From positions 2,046,001-2,110,000 of the forward strand of contig CP025776.1 of NCBI GenBank assembly GCA_002886105.1: a stretch of DNA of 64,000 nucleotides. The letters run 5' to 3'. The notes below the pieces were generated by a model. That model did not search any database. It had not been told where the DNA came from and saw nothing but the letters and a program-made list of their open reading frames with translations. Positions 32,995 through 43,206 of this stretch are shown here, piece by piece. Position numbers and translations under genes: made by a program. This stretch comes from Enterobacter sp. EA-1. Its GTDB lineage: Bacteria > Pseudomonadota > Gammaproteobacteria > Enterobacterales > Enterobacteriaceae. Position 1 is the stretch's first letter. Each line of letters starts with the position of its first letter.

Positions 32995-33050
32995 CCGAAT
33001 CAGGTGGAAAACACTCCAGCAGCGGTGCAGTAATGCCGCTGCTTTTTTTG
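32958..33050 (+). ncRNA. motR: MotR-like sigma-28-dependent small RNA
   Basis: Start expected 7 bases after the sigma-28 -10 box, near 32,958. The hairpin AGCAGCGG/CCGCTGCT with T7 ends at 33,050. The predicted length is 93 nt, the size known for E. coli MotR, an Hfq-bound sRNA made from the motA 5' region that promotes flagellar expression. It overlaps the end of flhC and stops 66 bases before motA. Confidence 0.7.
33018..33050 (+). terminator. Terminator after flhDC / end of MotR
   Basis: Eight-base stem AGCAGCGG/CCGCTGCT with a 10-base loop and T7. It ends flhDC and the MotR-like RNA; read-through feeds motA. Confidence 0.88.
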
Positions 33051-33116
33051 CCTCCGATTCGTTAACCCTCTGAAATGTTTATCCCTAGCCTTAGTCATTA
33101 GCAGAAGGATGATGTC

Positions 33117-34008
33117 GTGCTTATCGTATTAGGTTACCTCGGGTTGTTCTTGGCGCAGTCTTTGGCGGTTATATGATGACCGGCGGAGAACTCGGCGCAC
33201 TTTATCAACCGTCTGAACTGATCATCATCGAGTGGCGCGGGTGTTGGTGCATTCATTGTAGGCAACAACGGTAAAGCCATCAAAGGAACGCTGAAAGCGA
33301 TGCCTTTGCTGTTTCGCCGTTCGAAATACACCAAAAGCATGTATATGGACTTGCTGGCGTTGCTTTATCGCCTGATGGCGAAATCACGTCAACAGGGTAT
33401 GTTCTCTCCTGGAACGCGATATTGAAAACCCCAAAGAGAGCGAGATTTTTGCCAGTTATCCACGGATTCTCGCGGACGCAACCATGCTTGAATTTATCGT
33501 GGATTACCTGCGACTCATCATCAGTGGCAACATGAATACCTTCGAAATCGAAGCGCTGATGGATGAGGAGATCGAAACGCACGAAAGCGAGGCCGAAGTT
33601 CCGGCGAATGCGCTGGCGGCGGTAGGGGATTCTCTCCCGGCATTCGGTATCGTGGCGGCGGTTATGGGCGTGGTGCACGCACTGGCGTCGGCGGACCGTC
33701 CGGCGGCTGAGCTGGGTGCGTTGATTGCTCACGCGATGGTGGGGACGTTCCTCGGTATTCTGTTGGCGTACGGTTTTATCTCTCCGCTGGCCAGCGTACT
33801 GCGCCAGAAGAGTGCTGAAACTGCCAAAATGATGCAGTGCGTGAAGATCACATTACTGTCGAACCTTAACGGTTACGCACCGCCAATCGCGGTCGAGTTT
33901 GGTCGTAAAACGCTGTACTCCAGTGAGCGTCCGTCGTTTGTCGAACTGGATGAACACGTGCGTGCGGTGAGAAACCCTAACCAACAGACGACGACTGAGG
34001 ACGCATGA
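33117..34008 (+). CDS. motA: Flagellar stator protein MotA
   Basis: Proton-channel stator subunit with four membrane helices, about 295 residues. Start is GTG at 33,117 (VLIVLGYL), as in E. coli. Seen: [20 protein letters not shown] with the torque-generating Arg, [40 protein letters not shown] with the channel Pro, and [20 protein letters not shown]. Breaks near 33,145, 33,232 and 33,405. The stop overlaps the motB start (ATGA). Confidence 0.95.
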
Positions 34009-34949
34009 AAAATCAGTCCCATCCAATCGTTGTTGTAAAACGAAAAAACATAAAGGCCACGGCGGCGGCGGTCACGGCCTCTCGGAAGATAGCCTATGCC
34101 GACTTTATGACGGCGATGATGGCGTTTTTCCGGTGATGTGGTTGATCTCCATCTCCAGCCCGAAAGAACTTATCCAGATTGCGGAATATTTCCGCACGCC
34201 GCTGGCAACTGCGGTCACGGGTGGGCCGAGAATTTCAAACAGCGACAGCCCGATTCCGGGCGGTGGCGATGACTACACACAGCAAAAGGGCGAAATACAA
34301 AAACAGCCCAACATTGATGATTTGGAAAAAACGCATGGAGCAATCGCGCCTGAGTAAATTGCGCGGTGATCTGGACCAGTTAATTGAAGCCGATCCCAAG
34401 CTGCGCGCATTACGTCCGCATCTGAAAATCGACTGTGCAGGAAGGGCTACGCATTCAGATTATCGACAGCCAGAATCGGCCGATGTTTAAGACCGGCAGT
34501 GCGGAGGTTGAGCCCTATATGCGAGATATTTTACGGGCGATTGCGCCAATACTAAATGGGATCCCCCAACAGGATCAGCTTGTCAGGCCATACCGATGAT
34601 TTCCCTTACGCCAACGGCGAGAAAGGGTACAGCAACTGGGAGCTCTCCGCCGATCGCGCCAACGCGTCGCGCCGTGAGCTGGTTGCCGGAGGGCTGGACA
34701 ACGGCAAGATCCAGGGTGGTCGGCATGGCGGCAACAATGCGCATGGCTGACGCAGGTCCGGATGAAGCAATCAACCGCCGAATTAGTCTTTTGGTTCTTA
34801 ATAAGCAGGCAGAACAGGCCATTCTGCATGAAAACGCCGAAAGTCAGAATGCGCCAGTAAGCGCGATTACACAGCCAGAGGCAGCGGGTGCAACCGCGCC
34901 AGCGTCTCCGGCAGCAGTTTCCACATCGCCACAAGCCGAACCGAGGTGA
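34005..34949 (+). CDS. motB: Flagellar stator protein MotB
   Basis: Stator subunit anchoring MotA to peptidoglycan, about 308-314 residues. Seen: [11 protein letters not shown], the membrane helix [14 protein letters not shown] with the proton-carrying Asp, [14 protein letters not shown] (frame damaged), the OmpA-like [20 protein letters not shown] and [20 protein letters not shown], and the C terminus AEPR. Breaks near 34,045, 34,130 (CCGG for CCTGG), 34,330, 34,440, 34,560 and 34,712. The CCGAGG just before the stop is genuine here: it encodes the family end AEPR. Confidence 0.94.
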
Positions 34950-34953
34950 TAGC

Positions 34954-37017
34954 GTGAGCATGGATATTAGCGATTTTTATCAGACATTTTTTGATGAAGC
35001 TGACGAGTTGTTGGCCGATATGGAACAACACTTGTTGGATTTGGTGCCCGAAGCACCGGATTCAGAACAGCTCAACGCCATCTTTCGTGCTGCGCACTCA
35101 ATAAAAGGTGGTGCTGGCACATTTGGCTTCACCATCTTGCAGGAAACCACCCATTTAATGGAAAACCTGCTCGATGAGGCGCGGCGTGGAGAGATGCAGC
35201 TCAACACCGATATTATCAACCTGTTTTGGAAACCAAAGATATTATGCAGGAACAGCTCGACGCCTATAAAAGCTCGCAAGAGCCAGATGCCGCCAGCTTT
35301 GAATACATCTGCAATGCTCTGCGCCAGCTGGCGTTGGAAGCAAAGGAGAGGTTGTTCCGCCGCTGCGAGCGCTGCGAAACTCTCCGTTGTTGATGCTGCT
35401 GCGTCGGAATCTGAAACCGCTGCCGCGCCGGCCGCTGAAAGCGACGGTAAACTGCGTATTGTTCTGTCTCGCCTGAAAGAGAGCGAAATTGGATTGCTGG
35501 AAGAAGAACTCAGCAATCTGGGTACGCTCAGCGATGTCGTGAAGGGTACTGATACCCTGAGCGTGACGCTGGATGGCGGTGTTGGCGAAGACGATATCAT
35601 TGCGGTGCTGTGCTTTGTGATTGAAGCCGACCAAATCGCGTTTGAAAAATCTGCGGCGGCATCTGCGCCTGCTGCGGCCGAAACGGCGGAGGCTGCTACT
35701 GCGGCTGTCGACGATGCGACAGAAGCCGCGCCGCAAGCGGTTGTGCCGGTAGTTAAACCTGCTGCGGCGCCTGCGCTGAAAGCGGTGGCGAAAGAGCAAC
35801 CGGCAGGCCGTGAAAAACCTGCCGCTCGCGCCAGCGAATCCACCAGTATTCGTGTTGCCGTTGAGAAAGTGGACCAGTTGATTAACCTCGGTGGGCGAGC
35901 TGGTTATCACCCAGTCAATGTTGGCGCAGCGTTCCAACGAACTGGATCCGGTCACCCATGGCGATCTGATCACCAGCATGAGTCAGCTTCAGCGCAACGC
36001 CCGCGACCTGCAGGAATCGGTGATGTCCATCCGTATGATGCCGATGGAATATGTCTTCAGCCGTTTCCCTCGCCCGGTTCGCGACCCGGCCAGCAAGCTG
36101 GATAAACAGGTTGAGCTGACCTTGCAGGGAAGTTCAACTGAACTGGATAAGAGCCTGATCGAGCGCATTATTGACCCGTTAACGCACCCGGTGCGTAACA
36201 GCCTCGACCATGGGATTGAGTCTCCGGAGAAACGTGTTGAAGCCGGCAAATCTCCGGTGGGCAACCTGATCCTCTCGGCGGAGCACCCGGGGGGGAACAT
36301 CTGCATCGAAGTGACAGACGATGGTGCAGGCCTGAACCGTGAACGTATCCGGCGAAGGCGATTTCTCAGGGTATGGCCGTCCATGAAAATATGACCGATG
36401 AAGAAGTGGGGATGCTGATTTTGCGCCAGGGCTTCTCTACCGCAGAACAGGTGACTGACGTTTCCGGTCGTGGTGTCGGTATGGACGTGGTGAAACGTAA
36501 CATCCGAGAAATGGGTGGTCACGTTGAGATCAAGTCTAAACAAGGTTCTGGCACAACAATTCGTATTCTGCTGCCGCTGACGCTGGCTATCCTCGACGGG
36601 ATGTCAGTGAAAGTGAACGACGAAGTCTTCATTCTGCCGCTGAACGCAGTAATGGAATCTTTGCAGCCGCGTGAAGAAGATCTGCACCCGCTCGCGGGTG
36701 GGGAACGTACTGAAGTGCGCGGTGAGTATCTGCCGCTGGTGGAACTGTGGAAAGTGTTTGACGTCATGGGCGCGAAAACCGAAGCCACGCAAGGTATCGT
36801 CGTGATTCTGCAGAGTGCTGGTCGTCGTTATGCACTGCTGGTTGATCAACTGATTGGTCAGCACCGTGGTGGTTAAAAACCGGAAAGTAACTATCGCAAA
36901 GTGCCGGGGATTTCTGCGGCCACCATCCTTGGTGATGGTAGTGTCGCGCTGATCGTCGACGTATCGGCGCTGCAGGGATTAAATCGTGAACATCGTATGG
37001 CGCACACAGCTGCCTGA
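34954..37017 (+). CDS. cheA: Chemotaxis histidine kinase CheA
   Basis: Histidine kinase that passes phosphate to CheY and CheB. About 687 residues, longer than E. coli CheA (654) because of an Ala/Pro-rich linker. Start GTG at 34,954. Seen: P1 with phospho-His48 ([16 protein letters not shown]), P2, the linker at about 35,650-35,830 rich in Ala, Glu and Val, P3 [20 protein letters not shown]4 catalytic [14 protein letters not shown] region, [11 protein letters not shown] and [15 protein letters not shown], and P5 [11 protein letters not shown]. Breaks near 35,230, 35,350, 35,895, 36,075, 36,290, 36,350, 36,710 and 36,865. Confidence 0.95.
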
Positions 37018-37038
37018 TTTAGTTAAAAGGTATAAAAC

Positions 37039-37559
37039 ATGACCGGTATGAGTAATGTAGCAAAACTGGCGGGCGAGCCATCAGGTCAGGAATTCCCCGG
37101 TATTCACTCTGGGCGATGAAGAATACGGTATCGATATTCTCAAAGTGCAGGAAATTCGTGGCTATGATCAGGTGACGCGTATCGCCAATACCCCCGACTT
37201 TATCAAAGGCGTCACTAACCTGCGTGGTGTGATTGTGCCGATTGTCGATCTGCGTGTGAAGTTCAGCCAGGGCGACGTTGAGTATGATGACAACACCGTG
37301 GTTATCGTGCTGAATTTCGGCCAGCGTGTGGTGGGGATTGTGGTGGATGGCGTATCTGATGTGCTCTCTCTGGCATCCGATCAGATTCGCCCGGCGCCGG
37401 AATTCGCCGTTACCCTGTCTACCGAATACCTGACGGGCCTCGGGCGCGCTCGGCGACCGTATGCTGATTCTGGTGAACATCGAAAAACTGCTCAACAGCG
37501 ATGAAATGGCGCTGCTGGACATCGCTGCGACCCACGTAGCGTATTATTCGGGCGAGTGA
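37039..37559 (+). CDS. cheW: Chemotaxis coupling protein CheW
   Basis: Adaptor joining receptors to CheA, about 168-172 residues. Seen: [59 protein letters not shown] and [20 protein letters not shown]. Breaks at 37,093 (CCCCGG for CCTGG) and 37,440 (CCTCGG for CCTGG in LTGLGALGD). The reading frame runs past the usual end (after [11 protein letters not shown]) and stops inside the terminator stem, so the last five residues are unusual or reflect a base error. Confidence 0.94.
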
Positions 37560-37578
37560 CAGTCGTCACTCGCCCTTA
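37549..37578 (+). terminator. Terminator of the motAB-cheAW operon
   Basis: Stem GGGCGAGTGAC/GTCACTCGCCC with AGTC loop, then TTATTTT. It separates cheW from the pilus operon. Confidence 0.88.
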
Positions 37579-37934
37579 TTTTCTCTTCTCTCCACTCCCT
37601 TCCCAAAATATATTCTGTAGCCAAAATGGAATGCGGATAAATGCTTTCGCAGGCTGCGTTTTGCTTTTTGGAAATATAGCGTGACATTTATCACATTTTA
37701 ATTCATATATCTTTTGCATAAAGCCATCCAGACAGTGTTTTTCATGGTTAATCAATTGATTTAATTAGTTTAATTAAAGAAAAACCTCGTTACATTCTGC
37801 AACCTTTCGCTAAGTGGTTGAAGCGTCCGGGGGTAAACTAAATTTCAGTTATTCCAGCTTTGTTTTTGGCGTGTTTTCCCGGTGGCTTATTCATTCGTGG
37901 TTAACGGCACGCTTTATTTCCGGAGGCGATAGCG
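37579..37934 (+). other. Intergenic region before the pilus operon
   Basis: About 355 bases, AT-rich from 37,670 to 37,800, without a gene. It must hold the pilus promoter, but I see neither a sigma-28 box nor another motif I can name. GGAGGCGATAGCG before 37,935 is the ribosome site of the first pilin. Confidence 0.5.
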
Positions 37935-38499
37935 ATGAACAGAAAACTTCTCATTGTCCTTGCAGGTGGGACGCTGGCGTTGATCGGGCATCATGCCCGG
38001 TGCGGTAAACAGCAGCGGCACTATTGGTGCGACATTGACGCTGACGAATGGCTGCCTTATTAACGGCTCTCCCAGCCAGAATGGCATCAACTTCGGTACG
38101 CTGGATTTTGGTACACCCGGCCACATTTTCGCAATTAACCACACTAACGGCGCCAGCGGCGGCAACAGCTTTGGCATCCAATGCACGACCACGGATTACA
38201 CCGTACAGATCACGGGCAATACAAACTCCACAGCGCCAGTGGACCGTCGTCGGAACACCGGTACGCCCGCACGTTATTTAGTGAATACTGCCAACACCAC
38301 CCAGTGCGTTGCCTACAGCCTCTATAGCGATAGCGGCTTCAGTAACGTCATCACCAATAACACCAATATCCCGAGAGCATCGACCAGCGGCGGTGTGGAC
38401 AACTACACCCTGTATGGCCGGATCTCCGGCGGTGGAAACAGCGTGAGCGTCGTGCCGGGTACGTACACCGATACGATCAACGTGAGCGTGACGTACTAA
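37935..38499 (+). CDS. Spore coat U domain pilin, CsuA/B-like major subunit
   Basis: Secreted pilin of about 187 residues from the archaic (Csu-type) chaperone-usher family. Seen: signal MNRKLLIVLAGGTLAL, then a mature part of Thr/Ser/Asn/Gly-rich beta strands: LTLTNGCLINGSPSQNGINF, GTLDFGTPG, FGIQCTTTDYTVQIT, YLVNTANTTQCVAYSLYSD, ending YTDTINVSVTY. Four Cys, low Lys content. One break near 37,990 (GGGCATCATGCCCGG replaces the expected SGIMPGA codons). First gene of the five-gene pilus operon. Confidence 0.85.
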
Positions 38500-38509
38500 T
38501 TCTCTGCAC

Positions 38510-39060
38510 ATGATGTCAGCCGGCACTGGCGCTTCCTTCACGGGAAGCGGGGGGATCCTGCGCGCAATTTCAGGCGTGATATTGCTGGTAATACTGGCGT
38601 GGCAGGGTGCGCTTGCGGTGACGACGCAGACGTTCACCGTGGGGGCGACAATAGCGCCGGGCTGTTCGGTCGCGAGCGGCAGCGGCGGTGTGTTTGGCTC
38701 GCTCAATTTCGGTACCCGTACCGGAGTTCAAACCGGGCAAGTCTCTACCAGTTTTGTGCGGCGCGTCGCTGTCTTTTGGGGTGTACTCGGCGTGGCGCTA
38801 AGCATGAGCATTAACGGCGGGCAGAATTACTCCACGGTGCGCAACCTGCAACGCACTGGCGGCACCGACCGAGTGCCCTATCGGCTCTACAGCAGCAGTA
38901 CGCTGGCGGCGAACACGGAAATCGGCGTTAACCAGTCCGTTTCTGTTGCCTATACCGATAGCAATAACATCGCGTTATCCATTTTTGGCGCGGCAACATT
39001 GACCGGGTTCAGCCCGGCGGGAACCTATACCGATCAACTGACCAGACCTTGTCATGGTAA
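38510..39060 (+). CDS. Spore coat U domain pilin, second subunit (CsuA/CsuB-like)
   Basis: Second SCPU-domain subunit, about 182 residues. Seen: signal helix SGVILLVILAWQGALA, TQTFTVGATIAPGCSVASGS, GSLNFGTRTGVQTGQVS, MSINGGQNYSTVRNLQRTGG and VPYRLYSSSTLAANTEIGVN. End reconstructed as DQLTVTLSW. Breaks near 38,762 and 39,042. Follows the first pilin by 10 bases. Probably a minor or adaptor subunit. Confidence 0.82.
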
Positions 39061-39074
39061 TAAGGGAGACGTGC

Positions 39075-39819
39075 ATGAAAGCGACCTTATCCGCCCGGGT
39101 GGCAGGATTCATGCTGGCAGCCGCGCTGATGACAGCAGGCTATGTGCAGGCTGCGGCGACGATTTTATTGTGGCCCATCGATCCGTGGATGGGGGCAAAC
39201 ACGAATGCGACCGAATTGTGGATCCAGAATCAGGGTGAAACACCGGCCATGCAGGTGCGCATTGTGCGCTGGCGTCAGGAGGGAGGGCTTGAACGCTACC
39301 AGCAACAACATGACGGTCGCCAGCCCACCAATCATACAAATCGAAAAGGGCAGTAAGCAGTTGATCCGCCTGATTAAACAGACGCAAATCCCGGCAGGCG
39401 TCGAACCGTTTATCGCATCATTGTTGACGAAATCCCGCAGAAGGATGATCCGGAGACGCCGAAGATTGGCCTGAAACTACAAATGCGCTCCATTCCGCTG
39501 TTTGTCTACGGTCAGGGTATCGCCACGTATGCCGGGCGTGCTCACCCTGCGTTGGTTGATACCAGTGACTTACACTGGCGTATTGTGCGTGACAAAGGTC
39601 AACCTGCGCTTGAAATTCGCAATAACGGGGATGTGCATGTCCGGTTAAGTGACGGCGCGCTGTGGCGGGGCAAACACGCCAGATTGCCGAGGGACTACTC
39701 ATGTTTTGCCGCACAGTGCGCGTAGCTGGCCGGTACCAGCAGGCGTGACCAGCCCCACAGAGCTGAATGCGACAATCAATGCCCGGGAAAGCCAATGGCA
39801 GTCACCCGCAGGCAACTGA
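39075..39819 (+). CDS. Periplasmic pilus chaperone (CsuC-like)
   Basis: Two-domain immunoglobulin-like chaperone, about 245 residues, that caps pilins by donor-strand complementation. Seen: signal MKATLSARVAGFMLAAALMT with AGYVQAAA, TILLWPIDPWMGANTNATEL, WIQNQGETPAMQVRIVRWRQ, then GSKQLIRLIKQTQIPAGVE and LKLQMRxSIPLFVYGQG, HWRIVRDKGQPALEIRNNGD. C terminus reads ESQWQSPAGN. Breaks near 39,310, 39,408, 39,485, 39,660 and 39,690. Overlaps the usher start by 25 bases. Confidence 0.82.
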
Positions 39820-42153
39820 TCGTGGCGTTGACCGCGATGCTGCTGGTGAGTGCCGTTCGGGCTGAGCCGGGTGACGATATGCTACCGCCGCCCTCTGCAA
39901 ACGCGATGAATGAGCAGGCGGTGTTTCACGGTCTGGTGATTAACCACTTTGACACGCAACAGGTGGTGCCGGTTACCGGCGTCAGCAGGATTTTTATATT
40001 GCCAGCGCCGACCTGCTTCGGGCAGGTATTCCGGCAGAACATGTGCCGGGCGAGGTCAATCTCTCAAACATGCCGGACGTGCATGCTGACTACGATAGCG
40101 AAGGCCAGCGATTAATGCTGTCCGTGCCCAAAGAGTGGGTTCCTGAGCGATTCACCGACTTTAATAATGAGGGGCCGCGCAGCCTGCTCCATTACGGCCG
40201 GGGAGCGTTAATGAATTACGACGTCTATACCAGCACCACCGAACACGTGGGGGCAGGTAGCTCTGGCATGAATTCCGCTATTTCAATGGTAATGGCGTGC
40301 TCTCCTCGACGGGGACCGTACGCAAGACGCTTACCGGCGATCTGCGGCAAAAGAGGGATACGTGCGTTACGACTCTACGCTGACCTTCAGCGATGAAGAC
40401 GACGCCATTGAATGGAACATCGGAGATGTGATCTCGGATGCATTGCTGGAGCAGCAGCGTTCGTGTTGGCGGTATCAGCTATGGCCGCGACTTCTTTTGC
40501 GCCCGGATCTCATCACCCCGGCCACTGCCTGCTTTCTCCGGGGGAAGCGGCGGTGCCGACCTCGGTTGATGTTTTTATTAACGGTTATCGCGCGGGTAAC
40601 ACAACTTCAACCCTGGTCCGTTCACCCTCACCAATATGCCATACATCAACGGTGCGGGGGGACGGTGCTGGTAACGAGAGATGCATAGGGCGGCAGGTGA
40701 GCACCACGCTTCCTTTTATGTTGCCAGCGATTTGCTGAAACCGTTGAGCGATGGCGCAATCACGGTGGGTTCCTGCGGCGTCGCTACGGCGTTGAAAATT
40801 TTGATTACGGGCCCCTCGTGGCAGTGGATCGTATCGCTGGCATGACCGATTATCTGACGCTGGAGGGGCATGCGGAAGCGGCAGAATCGCTGGTGCTTGG
40901 CGGTGCCGGTGCCGTGCTGAAACTCGGACGTCTGGGTGTCGTGAACGGGGCATGGACAGAGCCGGATGTTCAGCCAGTGGTAACCAGCTCAACTGGGGGT
41001 ATCAATAACACCCGTCGGTTCAGCGTCACCACGCAGCACAGTCGACGTAATCGCGGCTTCGGTAACTGGCGTTGTACGACCAGCGCGGCCTATAACAATG
41101 TGCGCGATCCCGGGCAGTACGCATTTGCCAGTTTGAGCCGCAATACCGATCAATATTCGCTGACGTTTACGATGGGGGGATTATGGCAATGTTGGCGCAG
41201 CCTCGGATTGGCGCAGCTTTGACGATAAAAAAACGGAACTGCTGAACCTGTCATGGAGCCGGAATCTGTGGGGCGACAGCAGTATTCGGCGGCAAGCCGT
41301 GATAACCAACAAGGTGACTGGACATTCGCGATGTCACTGCAAATCCCGCTTGGTGACAGCGATAGCACGGCTATCAGCATGGAAAGTACGCCGAACGCAG
41401 GTTCAACGCAGCGTATCAACTACAACCATGCTATGCCTACTGATGGCGGCTTTAGCTGGAATATGGCGTTGGCCAATCAGTCGCAGTCACGTTTTTATCA
41501 ACAAGGCACGGTGGGCTGGCGCAACAATAATGTCGAGTTCCGGTGGCGGGGGCTACGGTGAAAATACTATGATGACTCGGGTGGGGGGGAAGCGCTGGGG
41601 GCGGTGGTATTCATGGATGGCGAACTGTTTGCCGCCAACCGCATTAACGACGCGTTTGCGGTGATCAGTACCGAAGGCCATGCCGGGGGTTCCGGTAAAC
41701 TATGAGAACCAGCCGGTCGGTAAGACCAATCGCAATGGTTACCTGTTGGTGAGCGGCGTTTCTGCTTATTACCCGGCCAGTTACCGTATCGATACGCTGG
41801 ATTTACCCGCTGACACGCAGATAAAAGATACCGAGCGCAAGATTGCCCTGCGTCGTCGCAGTGGCTATCTGGTGGAATTCCCCGATGGTGCAGGAGCGTG
41901 TTGCCAGCGTGATCCTTCACGATGAACAGGGCGAAGACATTCCGGTTGCCAGCCGAGGTGATACGTCAGGGGGAAGGCCAACGCCACGGTGGGGTACGAC
42001 GGGATAGCGTGGCTGGAAAATCTGGATGAAGTCAATACGCTGCACGTCATGCTGCCGGATGGCGCCAGCTGCGATGCCCGCTTTACGCTTCTCGCCAATC
42101 CCGATCATAAATTGCAAACCTACGGACCGCTTATTTGTCAGAGGAGCCCATAA
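39795..42153 (+). CDS. Outer-membrane usher (CsuD-like)
   Basis: PapC/FimD-family pore of about 785 residues that assembles and secretes the pilus. Seen: signal RQLIVALTAMLLVSAVRA, EQAVFHGLVINHFDTQQVVP, SLLHYGRGALMNYDVYTST, YVRYDSTLTFSDEDDAIEWN (frame varies), SVDVFINGYRAGNTN-type plug strand, VGRQVSTTLPF, RRFSVTTQHSRRNRGFGNWR and GVPVNYENQPVGKTNRNGYL, the C-terminal plug/CTD part. At least eight breaks. The stop overlaps the tip gene start (TAATG). Confidence 0.85.
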
Positions 42154-43118
42154 TGCGACGGCTGATAGTGATTCTGGTTCTGCTGTACAGCTCATTTCCG
42201 GCATGGTCGGCGTGTACCGTCAGCACCACCAACGGCGCGTTTGGCTCCGTGACCTCATTTGTCCTGAACAGTAATGTACAGACAACGGCTAACCTGATCG
42301 TCAGGTGTGATGCGGCCCTCAACCTGCTGACGAATGACTCCGTCACGCTCACCCTGACGGGCGCATCGGCAACCGCATCGAACCGTGGAACCCTGAAACG
42401 AACCGATGATGCGACCATAACGGATGCGATTCCGGTGCGTGTTTGCGGGCAAAGCGGTTGTGCAAATAGCAGCGAAGCGACGATCAGCGGCAACAGCTAT
42501 ACACCGGAGCGGCGCAGTATTACTGGCGCTGCTGGGAACGCGCACCTACACCTTACCGCTCTACTTTCAGACGGTTGCCGGGCAGAATGTAACGGCCGGG
42601 CCCTATCAGGTTACGCTCAACTTCAGCGTGGCCTATAGCGTCTGCTCGGTGGGCGTCCTGAACCTGTGCTCAACGGCGCAAACCGGAACGGCGACAACCA
42701 GTTTGCAATTGAACATGACGGTCACCAACGACTGCACCACCATCAGTGCACCGAACGTCAACTTCGGTAGCGCCCCGCTGGTACGCAATTTCCCGACAGT
42801 TTCGCAATCCATTGCAGTGACCTGCACCAAAGGCAGTACCTATACGGTCGGGATTAATGATGGAGGTTATGCCAGCGGCGGAGTACGCAATATGGCCAGT
42901 GGCAGTAATCGTCTGAGTTATGAGATCTATAAAGCGGCGACCACGAACCGCTGGGGGAGCAGCGGGGCAGAACGCTGGTCCAGCGGCACATCAACACAAG
43001 TGAGCACGGATGGTTTACTGCGCACTTACAATTACACCGCCAAAGTCCTTACCACCCAGACCACACCTGCCGGGGGGAACTTATAGTGATACATTAACTG
43101 TGGATATTGCGTTTTTAA
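42153..43118 (+). CDS. Spore coat U domain tip adhesin (CsuE-like)
   Basis: About 321-residue protein with signal MRRLIVILVLLYSSFPAWSA and two SCPU modules: the first from CTVSTTNGAFGSVTSFVLNS to PYQVTLNFSVAYSVCS, the second from QLNMTVTNDCTTISAPNVNF through GINDGGYASGGVRNMASGSN to YSDTLTVDIAF. Length and two-domain build match the CsuE tip subunit. Breaks near 42,510, 43,075 (G-run) and 43,113 (T-run); the true stop is then at 43,118. Last gene of the pilus operon; tip subunits of this type mediate attachment to surfaces. Confidence 0.82.
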
Positions 43119-43146
43119 GTCACAATTTAATTCCCTTTCGCAAATG

Positions 43147-43175
43147 TAAAGTTCCCCACGGCTGCATGCCGATAA
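43147..43175 (+). promoter_or_regulatory. Sigma-28 promoter of the tar-cheRBYZ operon
   Basis: TAAAGTTC and GCCGATAA match both FliA elements, like the E. coli tar promoter. The spacer is 2 bases longer than consensus; the CCACGG inside it may be a misread CCAGG. It shows that tar keeps its own promoter despite the pilus genes upstream. Confidence 0.7.
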
Positions 43176-43206
43176 CACCGTTAAGAACTTATCAAGAAGG
43201 TGTTGC

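Noticed and set aside
34944-34949. CCGAGG just before the motB stop as another Dcm-site error.
   Set aside because: Here it encodes the normal MotB C terminus (AEPR) and keeps the short gap to the cheA GTG; removing a base would fuse motB to cheA.
34980-35979. Two long minus-strand frames (287 and 245 residues), one very rich in Ala and Ser.
   Set aside because: They are antisense to the CheA P1, P2 and linker regions; the Ala/Ser richness mirrors the Ala-rich codons of CheA.
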